A DNA stretch of 64,000 bases from NCBI GenBank assembly GCA_902557575.1, contig CACEAR010000003.1:1-64000 (forward strand). Direction: 5' to 3'. The notes beneath the pieces are model-generated. The model was not told the origin of the DNA. It searched no databases and worked only from the letters and a program-made list of their open reading frames with translations. The translations under genes and the position numbers were made by a program. This DNA comes from an uncultured SAR86 cluster bacterium. GTDB taxonomy: Bacteria > Pseudomonadota > Gammaproteobacteria > Magnimaribacterales > D2472. Positions 42,766 through 51,939 of the stretch are shown here, in pieces. Each line of letters begins with the position of its first letter. Positions within the stretch are counted from its first letter, which is position 1.

Positions 42766-44217
42766 TTAAAGATTTCGCGTTAAGTATCCCTTCCAAATTT
42801 GATAATCATAATTTAATTGTGGAGATTTATTTGATTTAACCTCATCATATGAACCAATTTCTTGGATTTCATCTATATTTTTAATACCAGATCCTAACAA
42901 GGCTATTTTAAAAGCGCCCACTGCTGTTGATTCAATTTGATTTGGTTTTTTTATGTTCGTCGATAAAGTATTGCTTAATAGCTGAAGAAACTTCCTATTT
43001 TTTACCATCCCGCCATCAACTTTTAGTGAAGAGACTGAGACACCATCAAGTTCAAGGGCCTCGACGATTTCAAGGGTTTGGAAGCAAATAGCCTTAAATA
43101 CAGCTGTAGTTAAGTCCTTTTTACTGCTATCTCTTTGGATTCCATGAATGCTACCTCTTATTTCTGAGTTCCAATGCGGCGCCCCAAGACCAGTAAATGC
43201 AGGAATAAAATTAACACCCTTTGAATCAAATTCATCGTCAATAAGGTCTTCACTTTTAGAAGAATCATCAAAAAATCTCATTTCATCTCTTAACCATTGA
43301 ATAGATGTACCTGCCGAAAAGATACTCCCCTCAAGAGCGTAAGAGACTTTGTTGCCAAGCATGCACCCAACTGTTGATAGCAATTTTGCCTCTGATTTAT
43401 AGATCTTTTCTTTTGTGTTGACCATTAAAAAACAGCCAGTCCCATAGGTGCTTTTCATTTCGCCAAATTCAAAGCAATTTTGCCCAAAAAGCGCTGATTG
43501 TTGATCGCCTATCACTCCAGTTATTGGAAACCTTTGATTGGATACATCGATTGAACCGAAATTATCATCACATGAACATATTTCAGGAAGAATGCTTTTT
43601 GGGATATTAAATATCTCAAGAAGAGAATTATCCCACTCCAGAGTCTCAAGATTCATTAACATTGTCCTAGAAGCATTAGTTGCATCAGTTTTATGTTTTT
43701 TTTCTTTTGTGAGATTCCAAACTAGATAAGTTTCTATTGTTCCAAAGCAAAGCTCACCATTTTCTGCCATTTTCCTGGCATTCTCCACATTATCAAGAAT
43801 CCACTTAATTTTTGTAGCTGAAAAATATGGATCTAATAGAAGACCTGTTTTTTTTCTAATTTCACTTTCTAAATTTTCCTTCTTTTTTAACTCATTGCAT
43901 AAATCGGAAGTCCTTCTGTCCTGCCATATGATTGCTGGATATATCGGTTTACCTGATAACCTGTCCCAAACAACCACTGTTTCCCTTTGATTTGTAATTC
44001 CACATGCAGCAATATCAACCTCAGAAGTTTCTAATGCTGTTTTTATTGTTTCTTTAACAGTGCCAAGTATTTCATCGGGATTTGCCTCAACCCAGCCATC
44101 TTTTGGATAGTGAAGCTGGTATTCTTTCTGACTTTCTGAAATTATATTTTGATTTTCATCAAAAACTATTGCGCGTGAGCTTGTTGTTCCTTGATCTATT
44201 GATAGTATATATTTCAT
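42766..44217 (-). CDS. glpK: Glycerol kinase
   Basis: A 483-residue FGGY kinase that makes glycerol-3-phosphate. Signature parts are ILSIDQGTTSSRAIVFD, WQDRRTSDLC, the glycerol-binding GVIGDQQSALFGQ, KSTYGTGCFLMVNT, FIPAFTGLGAPHWN and KVDGGMVKNRKFLQ. Start ATG 44217 (MKYILS) fits the family; an ATG at 44241 would add eight residues. No glpF or glpD is adjacent, so glycerol may enter by diffusion or come from lipids. Its upstream region is shared with the nrdA promoter. Confidence 0.95.
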   Translation of the reverse strand: MKYILSIDQGTTSSRAIVFDENQNIISESQKEYQLHYPKDGWVEANPDEILGTVKETIKTALETSEVDIAACGITNQRETVVVWDRLSGKPIYPAIIWQDRRTSDLCNELKKKENLESEIRKKTGLLLDPYFSATKIKWILDNVENARKMAENGELCFGTIETYLVWNLTKEKKHKTDATNASRTMLMNLETLEWDNSLLEIFNIPKSILPEICSCDDNFGSIDVSNQRFPITGVIGDQQSALFGQNCFEFGEMKSTYGTGCFLMVNTKEKIYKSEAKLLSTVGCMLGNKVSYALEGSIFSAGTSIQWLRDEMRFFDDSSKSEDLIDDEFDSKGVNFIPAFTGLGAPHWNSEIRGSIHGIQRDSSKKDLTTAVFKAICFQTLEIVEALELDGVSVSSLKVDGGMVKNRKFLQLLSNTLSTNIKKPNQIESTAVGAFKIALLGSGIKNIDEIQEIGSYDEVKSNKSPQLNYDYQIWKGYLTRNL

Positions 44218-44233
44218 TTTGATATTTTTACAT

Positions 44234-44353
44234 TTATCCACATCTTATCAACTACTTTTTTACATAACTTTTACACCATATACACACTATATAGTGAATA
44301 AAAGTAAAAAATTCACAATATATTGTGTTTTTGGGGTTGATTTCTTATCCACA
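44234..44353 (+). promoter_or_regulatory. nrdAB control region with two DnaA boxes and two NrdR boxes
   Basis: Perfect DnaA boxes TTATCCACA lie at 44234-44242 and 44345-44353. Between them ACACTATATAGTGAAT (44284-44299) and TCACAATATATTGTGT (44313-44328) fit the NrdR box consensus (acaCwAtATaTwGtgt), the second almost perfectly. Their centres are 29 bases apart, close to three helical turns, the known spacing for NrdR. The nrdA start is at 44475. This predicts control by dATP/ATP through NrdR and by DnaA, as described for E. coli nrdAB. Confidence 0.75.
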
Positions 44354-44474
44354 ATTTGATTATATGGACGAAGGCTAAGAAAAATCTAAAAAAGCGCATA
44401 CAAAAACAAAATAATTCTTGCCTCACCCGAATAAATATAAATAGGATTTGTAGGGGATTTTTTGGGAAAAAGAA

Positions 44475-47357
44475 ATGCAAAAGAATGAAATAACAGAAAA
44501 AGAAATAAAGGCAACGCCGCCAAAAATACAAGAAGATATAAATCTTGCTGCACCAGGCAAGCTAAGAGTTATCAAAAGAAATGGGAAAGTTGTCGCTTTT
44601 GAAAATGAAAAAATACAAGTAGCCGTAACTAAAGCTTTTCTTGCAAACGAGGGAGGAAATGCTGCAGCAAGCGAAAGAATTCATGAAAAAGTTGAGGTAA
44701 TAACATCTGAGATTATGGATATCTTCACAAGAAGAATGCCTTCTGGTGGAACTCTGCACATAGAAGAGATACAAGACCAAGTCGAACTCCAACTAATGCG
44801 AAAGGAAGAGTATCAAGTTGCAAGAAGCTACATTTTATATAGAGAAGAAAGAGCAAAGAAAAGAGGGAAACCAGAGAAAAAGACTATAGAGCTCGACAAA
44901 GAAGTAAACATAAGCGTAACAAAGAAAAATGGCGAAACGGTGCCACTGGATGTTGCAAGACTTTCATCAATCATTACCGATGCATGTGAAGGGCTAGATG
45001 ATGTAGATCCAAAGGCAGTTCTAGAAGAATCAATTGGTAATCTTTACGATGGTGTATCTGTTGCAGATATGAGAGCCAGCCTAATCATGACAGCAAGAAC
45101 AAAAGTTGAAAAAGAACCAAACTACTCCTTTGTGACTGCTAGAATTTTAATGGATCAAATAAGAAATGAAGCTCTTGAATTTTTGGGCATTGCAGAAGAT
45201 GCAACATACGGAGATATGCAAGAATATTATCCAAAAGCCCTTTTAAACTATATCGATAAGGGCATTGAGCTAGATATTCTTAATCCAGAACTGAAAACAT
45301 TTGATTTAGAAAAAATAGGTCAAGCAATAGATCACACAAGAGACAACCAATTTACATATCTTGGGTTACAAACGCTCTATGACAGATATTTTATCCATTC
45401 AGATGATACAAGATATGAGTTACCGCAAGTTTTCTTTATGAGAGTTGCTATGGGTCTTGCAATGGAAGAAGAAAATAGAGAAGAAAGAGCAATAGAGTTT
45501 TACAACTTGATATCAAGCTTCGATTATATGAGTTCAACACCCACCCTTTTTAACTCAGGAACCGTGAGACCACAGCTTTCATCATGTTATCTATCAACGG
45601 TACCAGATGATTTGAAAGGCATTTTCACTGCATATCAGGATATGGCCCTACTATCAAAATGGGCTGGCGGGCTTGGATATGACTGGACACCAGTAAGATC
45701 GCTTGGATCTTATATAAAAGGCACAAATGGAAAAAGCCAAGGCGTTGTTCCTTTCCTAAAGGTTGCCAATGATACAGCCGTTGCAGTTAATCAAGGCGGT
45801 AAAAGAAAAGGTGCAATGTGTTCTTACCTAGAAACATGGCATATGGATATCGAAGAATTCTTGGAGCTAAGAAAAAACACTGGAGATGATAGAAGAAGAA
45901 CGCATGATATGAATACAGCCAACTGGGTACCAGATCTTTTTATGAAAAGAGTTCAAAATGATGAAGAGTGGTCGCTTTTCTCCCCAGGCGAAACGCCAGA
46001 TTTACACGACTTAATCGGTAAAGAATTTGAGGAAAGATATGCTGAATATGAGGAAATGGGTGAAAAAGGAAAACTCAGACAATTCAAAAAAATAAAAGCA
46101 AAAGAGTTATGGAGAAAAATGCTTACAATGCTCTTTGAAACCGGTCATCCGTGGATTACTTTTAAGGATTCATGCAATCTAAGGTCGCCCCAACAACACG
46201 AGGGAGTTGTTCACTCATCTAACCTCTGTACAGAAATAACACTCAATACAAAAGCGAGTGAAGAAATTGCGGTTTGTAATTTAGGCTCTGTTAACTTAAA
46301 GCAGCACATGAAAGATGGAAAGTTAGATGAAGATAAAGTCAAACAAACGGTTACAACTGCTATCAGGATGCTCGATAACGTTATCAACATTAATTATTAT
46401 TCAGTGGAGACCTCAGAGAACTCAAATATGAAGCATAGACCAATAGGTCTTGGCCTGATGGGATTCCAGGATACTCTTTATATGCAAAATATTTCATATA
46501 ACTCACAGGAAGCTGTTGATTTTGCTGATAGAAGTATGGAGCTTATAAGCTACTATGCAATAAATGCATCATCCGATCTTGCAAAAGAAAGAGGCACATA
46601 TAAGACATATGAAGGCTCACTATGGAGTCAAGGAATCTTCCCAAAAGACTCAATAAAGATCCTAAAAGAAAATAGAGGTGAAGATTATATTAATGTTGAT
46701 GAAACAGAGACCTTAGACTGGGAAGAGCTTAGAAAAAAAGTAAAAAAACAAGGGATGAGAAACTCTAACGTTATGGCTATTGCTCCTACGGCAACGATTT
46801 CTAACATAACAGGCGTAACGCAGTCGATCGAACCCACCTATCAAAATCTATATGTTAAATCTAATCTCTCAGGAGAATTTACAATAATTAATCCCCACCT
46901 TGTGGAAAAACTCAAAGAGCTTGAACTTTGGGATGATGTGATGATTAATGACCTCAAGTATTATGAGGGAAGCCTTGCTCAAATAGGAAGAATTCCTGAT
47001 GAAATAAAGGATTTATTCATGACAGCCTTCGAAGTTGAGCCTCGTTTTATAGTGGAATCAGCAAGCAGAAGACAGAAGTGGATTGATCAAGCCCAATCCT
47101 TAAATCTCTACATAGCAAATGCAAGTGGCAAAAAACTTGATGTGACATATAGAATGGCTTGGTTGCTGGGACTAAAGACTACCTATTATTTGAGATCTTT
47201 AGCTGCTACAACAACAGAGAAATCAACAGTTAAACAAGGAGCGCTAAATGCTGTTAGTGCTTCAACAGAAACAACAAATTCGCAAGAATTAGGTGAACCG
47301 GCACCTGTACCGGATGCATGCTCTATAGACGATCCTGACTGTGAAGCTTGCCAATAA
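44475..47357 (+). CDS. nrdA: Ribonucleotide reductase class Ia large subunit with two ATP-cones
   Basis: A 960-residue catalytic subunit that reduces NDPs to dNDPs. Two ATP-cone domains are visible: about residues 30-125 (LRVIKRNGKVVAFENEKI) and 140-235 (ISVTKKNGETVPLDVARL). The active site has Cys in LSSCYLSTVPDD, the NLCTEITLNT thiyl/glutamate pair and EEIAVCNLGSVNL; the C-terminal shuttle cysteines are in CSIDDPDCEACQ. E. coli NrdA has one cone and 761 residues; the layout resembles the Pseudomonas aeruginosa enzyme, where two cones occur. nrdB follows after 14 bases. Confidence 0.97.
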   Translation: MQKNEITEKEIKATPPKIQEDINLAAPGKLRVIKRNGKVVAFENEKIQVAVTKAFLANEGGNAAASERIHEKVEVITSEIMDIFTRRMPSGGTLHIEEIQDQVELQLMRKEEYQVARSYILYREERAKKRGKPEKKTIELDKEVNISVTKKNGETVPLDVARLSSIITDACEGLDDVDPKAVLEESIGNLYDGVSVADMRASLIMTARTKVEKEPNYSFVTARILMDQIRNEALEFLGIAEDATYGDMQEYYPKALLNYIDKGIELDILNPELKTFDLEKIGQAIDHTRDNQFTYLGLQTLYDRYFIHSDDTRYELPQVFFMRVAMGLAMEEENREERAIEFYNLISSFDYMSSTPTLFNSGTVRPQLSSCYLSTVPDDLKGIFTAYQDMALLSKWAGGLGYDWTPVRSLGSYIKGTNGKSQGVVPFLKVANDTAVAVNQGGKRKGAMCSYLETWHMDIEEFLELRKNTGDDRRRTHDMNTANWVPDLFMKRVQNDEEWSLFSPGETPDLHDLIGKEFEERYAEYEEMGEKGKLRQFKKIKAKELWRKMLTMLFETGHPWITFKDSCNLRSPQQHEGVVHSSNLCTEITLNTKASEEIAVCNLGSVNLKQHMKDGKLDEDKVKQTVTTAIRMLDNVININYYSVETSENSNMKHRPIGLGLMGFQDTLYMQNISYNSQEAVDFADRSMELISYYAINASSDLAKERGTYKTYEGSLWSQGIFPKDSIKILKENRGEDYINVDETETLDWEELRKKVKKQGMRNSNVMAIAPTATISNITGVTQSIEPTYQNLYVKSNLSGEFTIINPHLVEKLKELELWDDVMINDLKYYEGSLAQIGRIPDEIKDLFMTAFEVEPRFIVESASRRQKWIDQAQSLNLYIANASGKKLDVTYRMAWLLGLKTTYYLRSLAATTTEKSTVKQGALNAVSASTETTNSQELGEPAPVPDACSIDDPDCEACQ

Positions 47358-47371
47358 ATTAGGAGAATAAA

Positions 47372-48619
47372 ATGTTAAATTGGGATGAATTCAACGAAGT
47401 AGAAAATACAGAAAAAACAAAACAAGTTCCCCAGGAAGTTGTTAAAGAAGCAGTAAAGCAAACTGCTCAAGAAACAGAAGAACCAGTTTCAAGAGAAGCA
47501 GTAAGCTCAGTTCAGGCTGGAGATAGAGCTCAGCTTGCCAAGGAAGCAATTGAAAATCTTGATACGACTGAAGGTGAAGAAGAGCTTGAAGGTCAATCAG
47601 GTCGTGTGCAGGTTGATGATAAAGCAATGATTAACTGCAGAGCAGATCTTAATCAGCTTGTACCATTTAAGTATGATTGGGCGTGGCAAAAATATCTCGA
47701 TGGAAGTGCAAACCATTGGATGCCACAAGAAATCAATATGACAGCTGATATAGCTCTATGGAAATCAGAAGATGGCTTAACTGAAGATGAAAGAAAGATT
47801 GTAAAAAGGAACCTTGGGTTTTTCTCAACCGCCGATTCATTGGTTGCCAATAACCTAGTTTTAGCCATATATAGATTAATTACAAACCCAGAATGCAGAC
47901 AGTACATTTTAAGACAAAGTCTTGAAGAAGCTATTCATACTCATGCTTATCAATACTGTATTGAATCTCTTGCTATGGATGAAGGAGAAATATTCAATAT
48001 GTATAGAGAAATACCAAGTGTTGCAAAAAAGGCATCTTGGGGCCTTAAGTACACAAAAGAAATGTCTGACCCCTCTTTCCAGACTGGAACAGAAGAGGCA
48101 GATAAAGCTCTCCTGAAGAATTTGATTGCATTCTATTGTGTCTTAGAAGGAATCTTCTTTTATTGTGGATTTACACAAATATTATCTATGGGAAGAAGAA
48201 ATAAGATGACAGGGACAGCAGAACAGTTCCAATACATATTAAGAGATGAGTCGATGCATGTAAATTTTGGAATTGACATGATAAATCAGATCAAGATAGA
48301 AAACCCACATCTTTGGGATGATGAGATGAGACATGAAGCAGCTCAAATGATATTAGAAGGTACTGAGTTAGAAGTTCAGTATGCACGAGCAACTATGCCA
48401 CGTGGAATACTTGGAATGAATGCAAGCATGATGGAAGAATATTTACAATTTATTGCAAATAGACGTCTTGTTCAAATTGGATTAGAGGAAGAATTTGTTG
48501 GCGCAACAAATCCTTTTCCTTGGATGTCCGAAATTATGGATTTAAGAAAAGAAAAGAATTTCTTTGAGACCAGAGTAATCGAATATCAAACTGGTGGTGC
48601 GCTTAATTTTGATGAATAA
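47372..48619 (+). CDS. nrdB: Ribonucleotide reductase class Ia small subunit
   Basis: A 415-residue radical-bearing subunit. Iron ligands and the radical Tyr are seen in [12 protein letters not shown] (Asp), [11 protein letters not shown] (Glu, His, and Tyr four residues after the His), [11 protein letters not shown] and [13 protein letters not shown]. An acidic, poorly conserved N-terminal extension of about 85 residues precedes the core. The end, ALNFDE, fits the C-terminal tail that docks on NrdA. It meets the SDR gene end to end with a 1-base gap. Confidence 0.96.
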   Translation: MLNWDEFNEVENTEKTKQVPQEVVKEAVKQTAQETEEPVSREAVSSVQAGDRAQLAKEAIENLDTTEGEEELEGQSGRVQVDDKAMINCRADLNQLVPFKYDWAWQKYLDGSANHWMPQEINMTADIALWKSEDGLTEDERKIVKRNLGFFSTADSLVANNLVLAIYRLITNPECRQYILRQSLEEAIHTHAYQYCIESLAMDEGEIFNMYREIPSVAKKASWGLKYTKEMSDPSFQTGTEEADKALLKNLIAFYCVLEGIFFYCGFTQILSMGRRNKMTGTAEQFQYILRDESMHVNFGIDMINQIKIENPHLWDDEMRHEAAQMILEGTELEVQYARATMPRGILGMNASMMEEYLQFIANRRLVQIGLEEEFVGATNPFPWMSEIMDLRKEKNFFETRVIEYQTGGALNFDE

Positions 48620-48620
48620 A

Positions 48621-49526
48621 CTAATCTTTTTGGTTTAATTTTTCAAAAATCTTTATCGATTGCTCTGGTCCACTTTGGAGGGCCTTAGCGCCCTTCATAT
48701 CGGATATTGAATCCCAGCTTGCTGCGATGTTTTCAGGAGTCATTTCTTCACCCATTCCAAGCGATACTCCGTCTGTCTCATGAATAAATATTCGCGAGTA
48801 AACTCCAGCACCAGCCGAAACAATAGCTCCATTGGGAGCGTCATTACCAGAAAGGTAAATAACAGCCGGCGTTACATATTCTGGCTGAAGACTCTCCCCA
48901 ACCTCCTCTGGCAGTAGTCCATCTGTCATTCTTGTATAAGCAACAGGAGTTATTGAATTTGTGTGAATATTGTATTTTTGTCCTTCTATCTTAAGCGTAT
49001 TCATTAAGCCAACCATAGCCATTTTTGCCGATCCATAGTTAGATTGACCAAAGTTTCCAAATACACCACTTGAGGAACTGGTAAAGATTATTCTCCCATA
49101 ATTTTGCTCTCTCATTATTGGAAAAACTGTATGTGTGCAATTTAAGGTGCCCTGAAAATGAACAGACATAACTAAATTGAAATCTTCAATAGATATTTTA
49201 TGGAAACTTTTATCTCTTAAGATTCCTGCATTATTAACTAGGACGTCCACTCTTCCCCATTTCTTCATGGTTTCGTCAACCATTCCTTTTACTGCGTCTA
49301 GATCAGTAACACTAGCTCCGTTTGCTAAAGCATCACCGCCCTCTGATTTGATTTGCTCTACTACCTCATTCGCCGAATCACTAGCGCCATTTCCATCAAC
49401 AGAGCCACCAAGATCATTTACAACAACCTTTGCTCCTCTTCTAGCGAACTCTAAAGCATGCTCCCTTCCAAGACCACCGCCTGCTCCAGTAACAATTACA
49501 ACTTTTTCATCAAACCTTATAGACAT
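48621..49526 (-). CDS. Short-chain dehydrogenase (3-hydroxyacyl-CoA dehydrogenase-like)
   Basis: A 301-residue SDR. Cofactor motif is VTGAGGGLGREHALEFARRG, NNAG is in VLVNNAGILRD, and the catalytic Ser, Tyr and Lys are in FTSSSSGVFGNFGQSNYGSAKMAMVGL in parts. The NDLGGSVDGNG segment is typical of the dehydrogenase domain of multifunctional peroxisomal enzymes (HSD17B4/MFE-2), which oxidise 3-hydroxyacyl-CoA. A C-terminal tail of about 60 residues follows the fold. It is last in a three-gene set with the dioxygenase and PatB genes. Confidence 0.85.
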   Translation of the reverse strand: MSIRFDEKVVIVTGAGGGLGREHALEFARRGAKVVVNDLGGSVDGNGASDSANEVVEQIKSEGGDALANGASVTDLDAVKGMVDETMKKWGRVDVLVNNAGILRDKSFHKISIEDFNLVMSVHFQGTLNCTHTVFPIMREQNYGRIIFTSSSSGVFGNFGQSNYGSAKMAMVGLMNTLKIEGQKYNIHTNSITPVAYTRMTDGLLPEEVGESLQPEYVTPAVIYLSGNDAPNGAIVSAGAGVYSRIFIHETDGVSLGMGEEMTPENIAASWDSISDMKGAKALQSGPEQSIKIFEKLNQKD

Positions 49527-49534
49527 AATATTCC

Positions 49535-50701
49535 TTATTTTTTAATTGAACTTTTAGTCTCATCTCTATGCTTTCTTAAATATCTCATAAATGGCGTTCC
49601 GCCTGTTCCTCTGATCGTTGACCCGCCAGAAGTAAAGTCAGATGGATTCCTTGATTGACTATGAATATAATCATTTGCATATCTTATATGTTGGGATCTA
49701 AATTGTGTCATTTGATCTAGGCACTTATTGACCAGCCTTCTTATCTTAATAGAATCGTTAGCATAAATTTTTACTTTTGAATTTTTCTTTGTTTGAAAAA
49801 TTAACTCCCTATGGGCAGGAGGCATATACAAGAGCATTTCCTCTAGGTAATCTCTTAAAGAGTCTTTTTTGTGCTTAACATCAAAGAGAGCATCTAAGAG
49901 AGGAATTATTGAGCTTTGGGCACCTGTCTCACCCCTAAACTGCTGGGGTTTATTTTTATAGAAGCCTTCATAAATTAAACCCTTTGGAAGATCAGGATTA
50001 TTTTTCCATCCAAATATATAGGGCCGCACCCTGTGATAATAAATATAGGGATCACATTTTTCAGGCATTCTTTTAAAAATACTATTAACTTTTTCAAGCG
50101 AGCCAAGAATATTCTTTAGGTGCATTTCTATTTTTGATTCTGAAGTCTCTTCGACTAGAGCAATTGTTGAGCGAACTGCCTCGGATGCAGCATCTTCAAT
50201 ACAAACATGAATTGTAACAAACCAGTCCTCATCAACGCCTCCAAGAAAGTTATTGATAAGCGCTACGTTATCTAAGGAAATGTCTTTATTTTTATCAATT
50301 AAATACCAATTATCTAAGCAGTAGCTTGCGTAACTGAGTACTGCAGGTCTTCCTAAGTATTTAGATACTTTAATCCAAGGGGAAGCTATAGATTTTGGTA
50401 ACTTTTTTTTGGGTTTGTTATCAGAATAAACATAAGCATGAGCTAAAAAAGATAACTGTGAATTAATACACCTTAACTTCTTTTCTTCGCCATTTCTAAT
50501 CATTTCACTAAAATTAAAGAAAGTACCAGGTAATGATTCAATGACTTGAGGCAAAGAACTGGTTAAAAGCAATTTAGGTACTTCTGCTGAAAGATCAGTT
50601 AAATATCTAGACTGTGAGTCTGATCTCACGCTCTTTAATGGAGCATGATCAGGCAAGAATCCTCTTTTTGGCTTTTTATCTAAAATAAGATCGCTTTTCA
50701 T
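49535..50701 (-). CDS. Indoleamine 2,3-dioxygenase family protein
   Basis: A 388-residue haem protein of the IDO family, whose known members open the indole ring of tryptophan to N-formylkynurenine. Family segments are YYHRVRPYIFGWKNNP, FRGETGAQSSIIPLLDALFDV in parts, YMPPAHRELIFQ, the proximal haem His in RSQHIRYANDYI, and GTGGTPFMRYL near the end. It lies between a PatB-type aminotransferase and an SDR gene with 7-8 base gaps, pointing to amino-acid or aromatic breakdown. No kynureninase or formamidase is in the window. Bacterial IDO proteins can have low activity on tryptophan, so substrate is not certain. Confidence 0.85.
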   Translation of the reverse strand: MKSDLILDKKPKRGFLPDHAPLKSVRSDSQSRYLTDLSAEVPKLLLTSSLPQVIESLPGTFFNFSEMIRNGEEKKLRCINSQLSFLAHAYVYSDNKPKKKLPKSIASPWIKVSKYLGRPAVLSYASYCLDNWYLIDKNKDISLDNVALINNFLGGVDEDWFVTIHVCIEDAASEAVRSTIALVEETSESKIEMHLKNILGSLEKVNSIFKRMPEKCDPYIYYHRVRPYIFGWKNNPDLPKGLIYEGFYKNKPQQFRGETGAQSSIIPLLDALFDVKHKKDSLRDYLEEMLLYMPPAHRELIFQTKKNSKVKIYANDSIKIRRLVNKCLDQMTQFRSQHIRYANDYIHSQSRNPSDFTSGGSTIRGTGGTPFMRYLRKHRDETKSSIKK

Positions 50702-50708
50702 ATTTGAA

Positions 50709-51836
50709 TTATAGATTAATTAGTGCTTCTTCTATTCTTTTTGATGCTTTTTTTATGTTTTGATGATTGGTAGCAAAATTTATTCTAATATTATTTTTTT
50801 TACCGAACTCTATTCCATCATTTATCCCTACTCCATATTTCTCAAAATGAGATTGAAGATTTTTGCGTTTTGGGTTTTTCAAACTAACCCATAAAAGATA
50901 TGTTGCTTCAGGAACAACAGGAGATGCGTTTTTATGATTTTCTATGGCATTCAATAAAGTTTCCAAATTCTTATTTAGATACCTTATAAGGTCATCTCTC
51001 CATTTCCATCCTTTTTTAAAAGCAGCAGAAAGAGCAATAAGACCAGTTATATTGGCATCATCAGTTATGCCTTCCGCATTCTTTTTAAAAGCTTTTCTTA
51101 ACTTATCACAAGGTATTACTGCAAAAGCACAGTTCAAACCAGGAACGTTAAATGTTTTAGATGCTGAATAAAAGGAAACAACATTTTTTTCAATAGTCTT
51201 TATAGAACCTAATGGAGTGTGTTCAAGATTCTTTTGCAAAATAAGATCACAGTGAAGTTCATCTGAAAAAACTGTAATATTTTTCTCTTTGACAATTTTT
51301 GAAAGGTTTTTTAATTCTTTCTTAGAATAAACGGTGCCTCCAGGATTCTGCGGATTAACGAACATTAACCACGAATTCTTTTTTGCTATTAATGAAAGCT
51401 TTTTAAAATCAATTACAAGTCTTCCTCTTTCGTTCACCATAGGAATTTTTTGAATCCTTCTTCCAAGATGCTTAGGTGCTTTAAGAAAATTTAAATATAT
51501 AGGAGTAGGAATAATAACTTGTGTATTTTTAGCAATGAGATTGTAAATACTGTAAATAGGAGCTCCAACCGAAGGAGTTAAAACAATCCATTCTTTTTTA
51601 ATATTCCATCCCTTATTACTAAGATATTTTTTCAGTATTTCTCTTAATCCTTTTGGTTCTGAGTGATAACCAAAAATACCATTGTCTACATATTTCCTTA
51701 GCGCGCTTTTTATGCAAGCAGGAGATTCAAAATCCATATCTGCAACCCACATTGGTAAAATATCCCTTGATTGATATCTATCCCACTTCTTGCTATTTGA
51801 ATTCTTTCTATTTTTTTTCTTATCGAATTGCTTCAA
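50709..51836 (-). CDS. PatB/MalY-type PLP-dependent C-S lyase/aminotransferase
   Basis: A 375-residue fold-type I PLP enzyme. Features are the opening DRYQSRDILPMWVADMDFESP in parts, FVNPQNPGGTVYS, SDELHCDLIL, and the PLP Lys in SFYSASKTFNVPGLN. MalY/PatB enzymes act as cystathionine beta-lyases, releasing homocysteine, pyruvate and ammonia; they may also act on other cysteine conjugates. The start is TTG at 51836, supported by a strong run of seven G six bases upstream. It heads the operon with the dioxygenase and SDR. Confidence 0.87.
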   Translation of the reverse strand: MKQFDKKKNRKNSNSKKWDRYQSRDILPMWVADMDFESPACIKSALRKYVDNGIFGYHSEPKGLREILKKYLSNKGWNIKKEWIVLTPSVGAPIYSIYNLIAKNTQVIIPTPIYLNFLKAPKHLGRRIQKIPMVNERGRLVIDFKKLSLIAKKNSWLMFVNPQNPGGTVYSKKELKNLSKIVKEKNITVFSDELHCDLILQKNLEHTPLGSIKTIEKNVVSFYSASKTFNVPGLNCAFAVIPCDKLRKAFKKNAEGITDDANITGLIALSAAFKKGWKWRDDLIRYLNKNLETLLNAIENHKNASPVVPEATYLLWVSLKNPKRKNLQSHFEKYGVGINDGIEFGKKNNIRINFATNHQNIKKASKRIEEALINL

Positions 51837-51884
51837 TATGAACCCCCCCTATAGGATTATTTTATCAATAATGAGTAGTTTTTG

Positions 51885-51912
51885 TTGGTATTAAATTTTA
51901 AAGATTTATAAT
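51885..51912 (+). promoter_or_regulatory. Promoter of mdh
   Basis: A consensus -10 TATAAT (51907-51912) lies 16 bases after a -35-like TTGGTA (51885-51890) and 27 bases before the mdh ATG. Confidence 0.5.
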
Positions 51913-51939
51913 AAGGTAATTTAAATCTCTATTAAAAAA

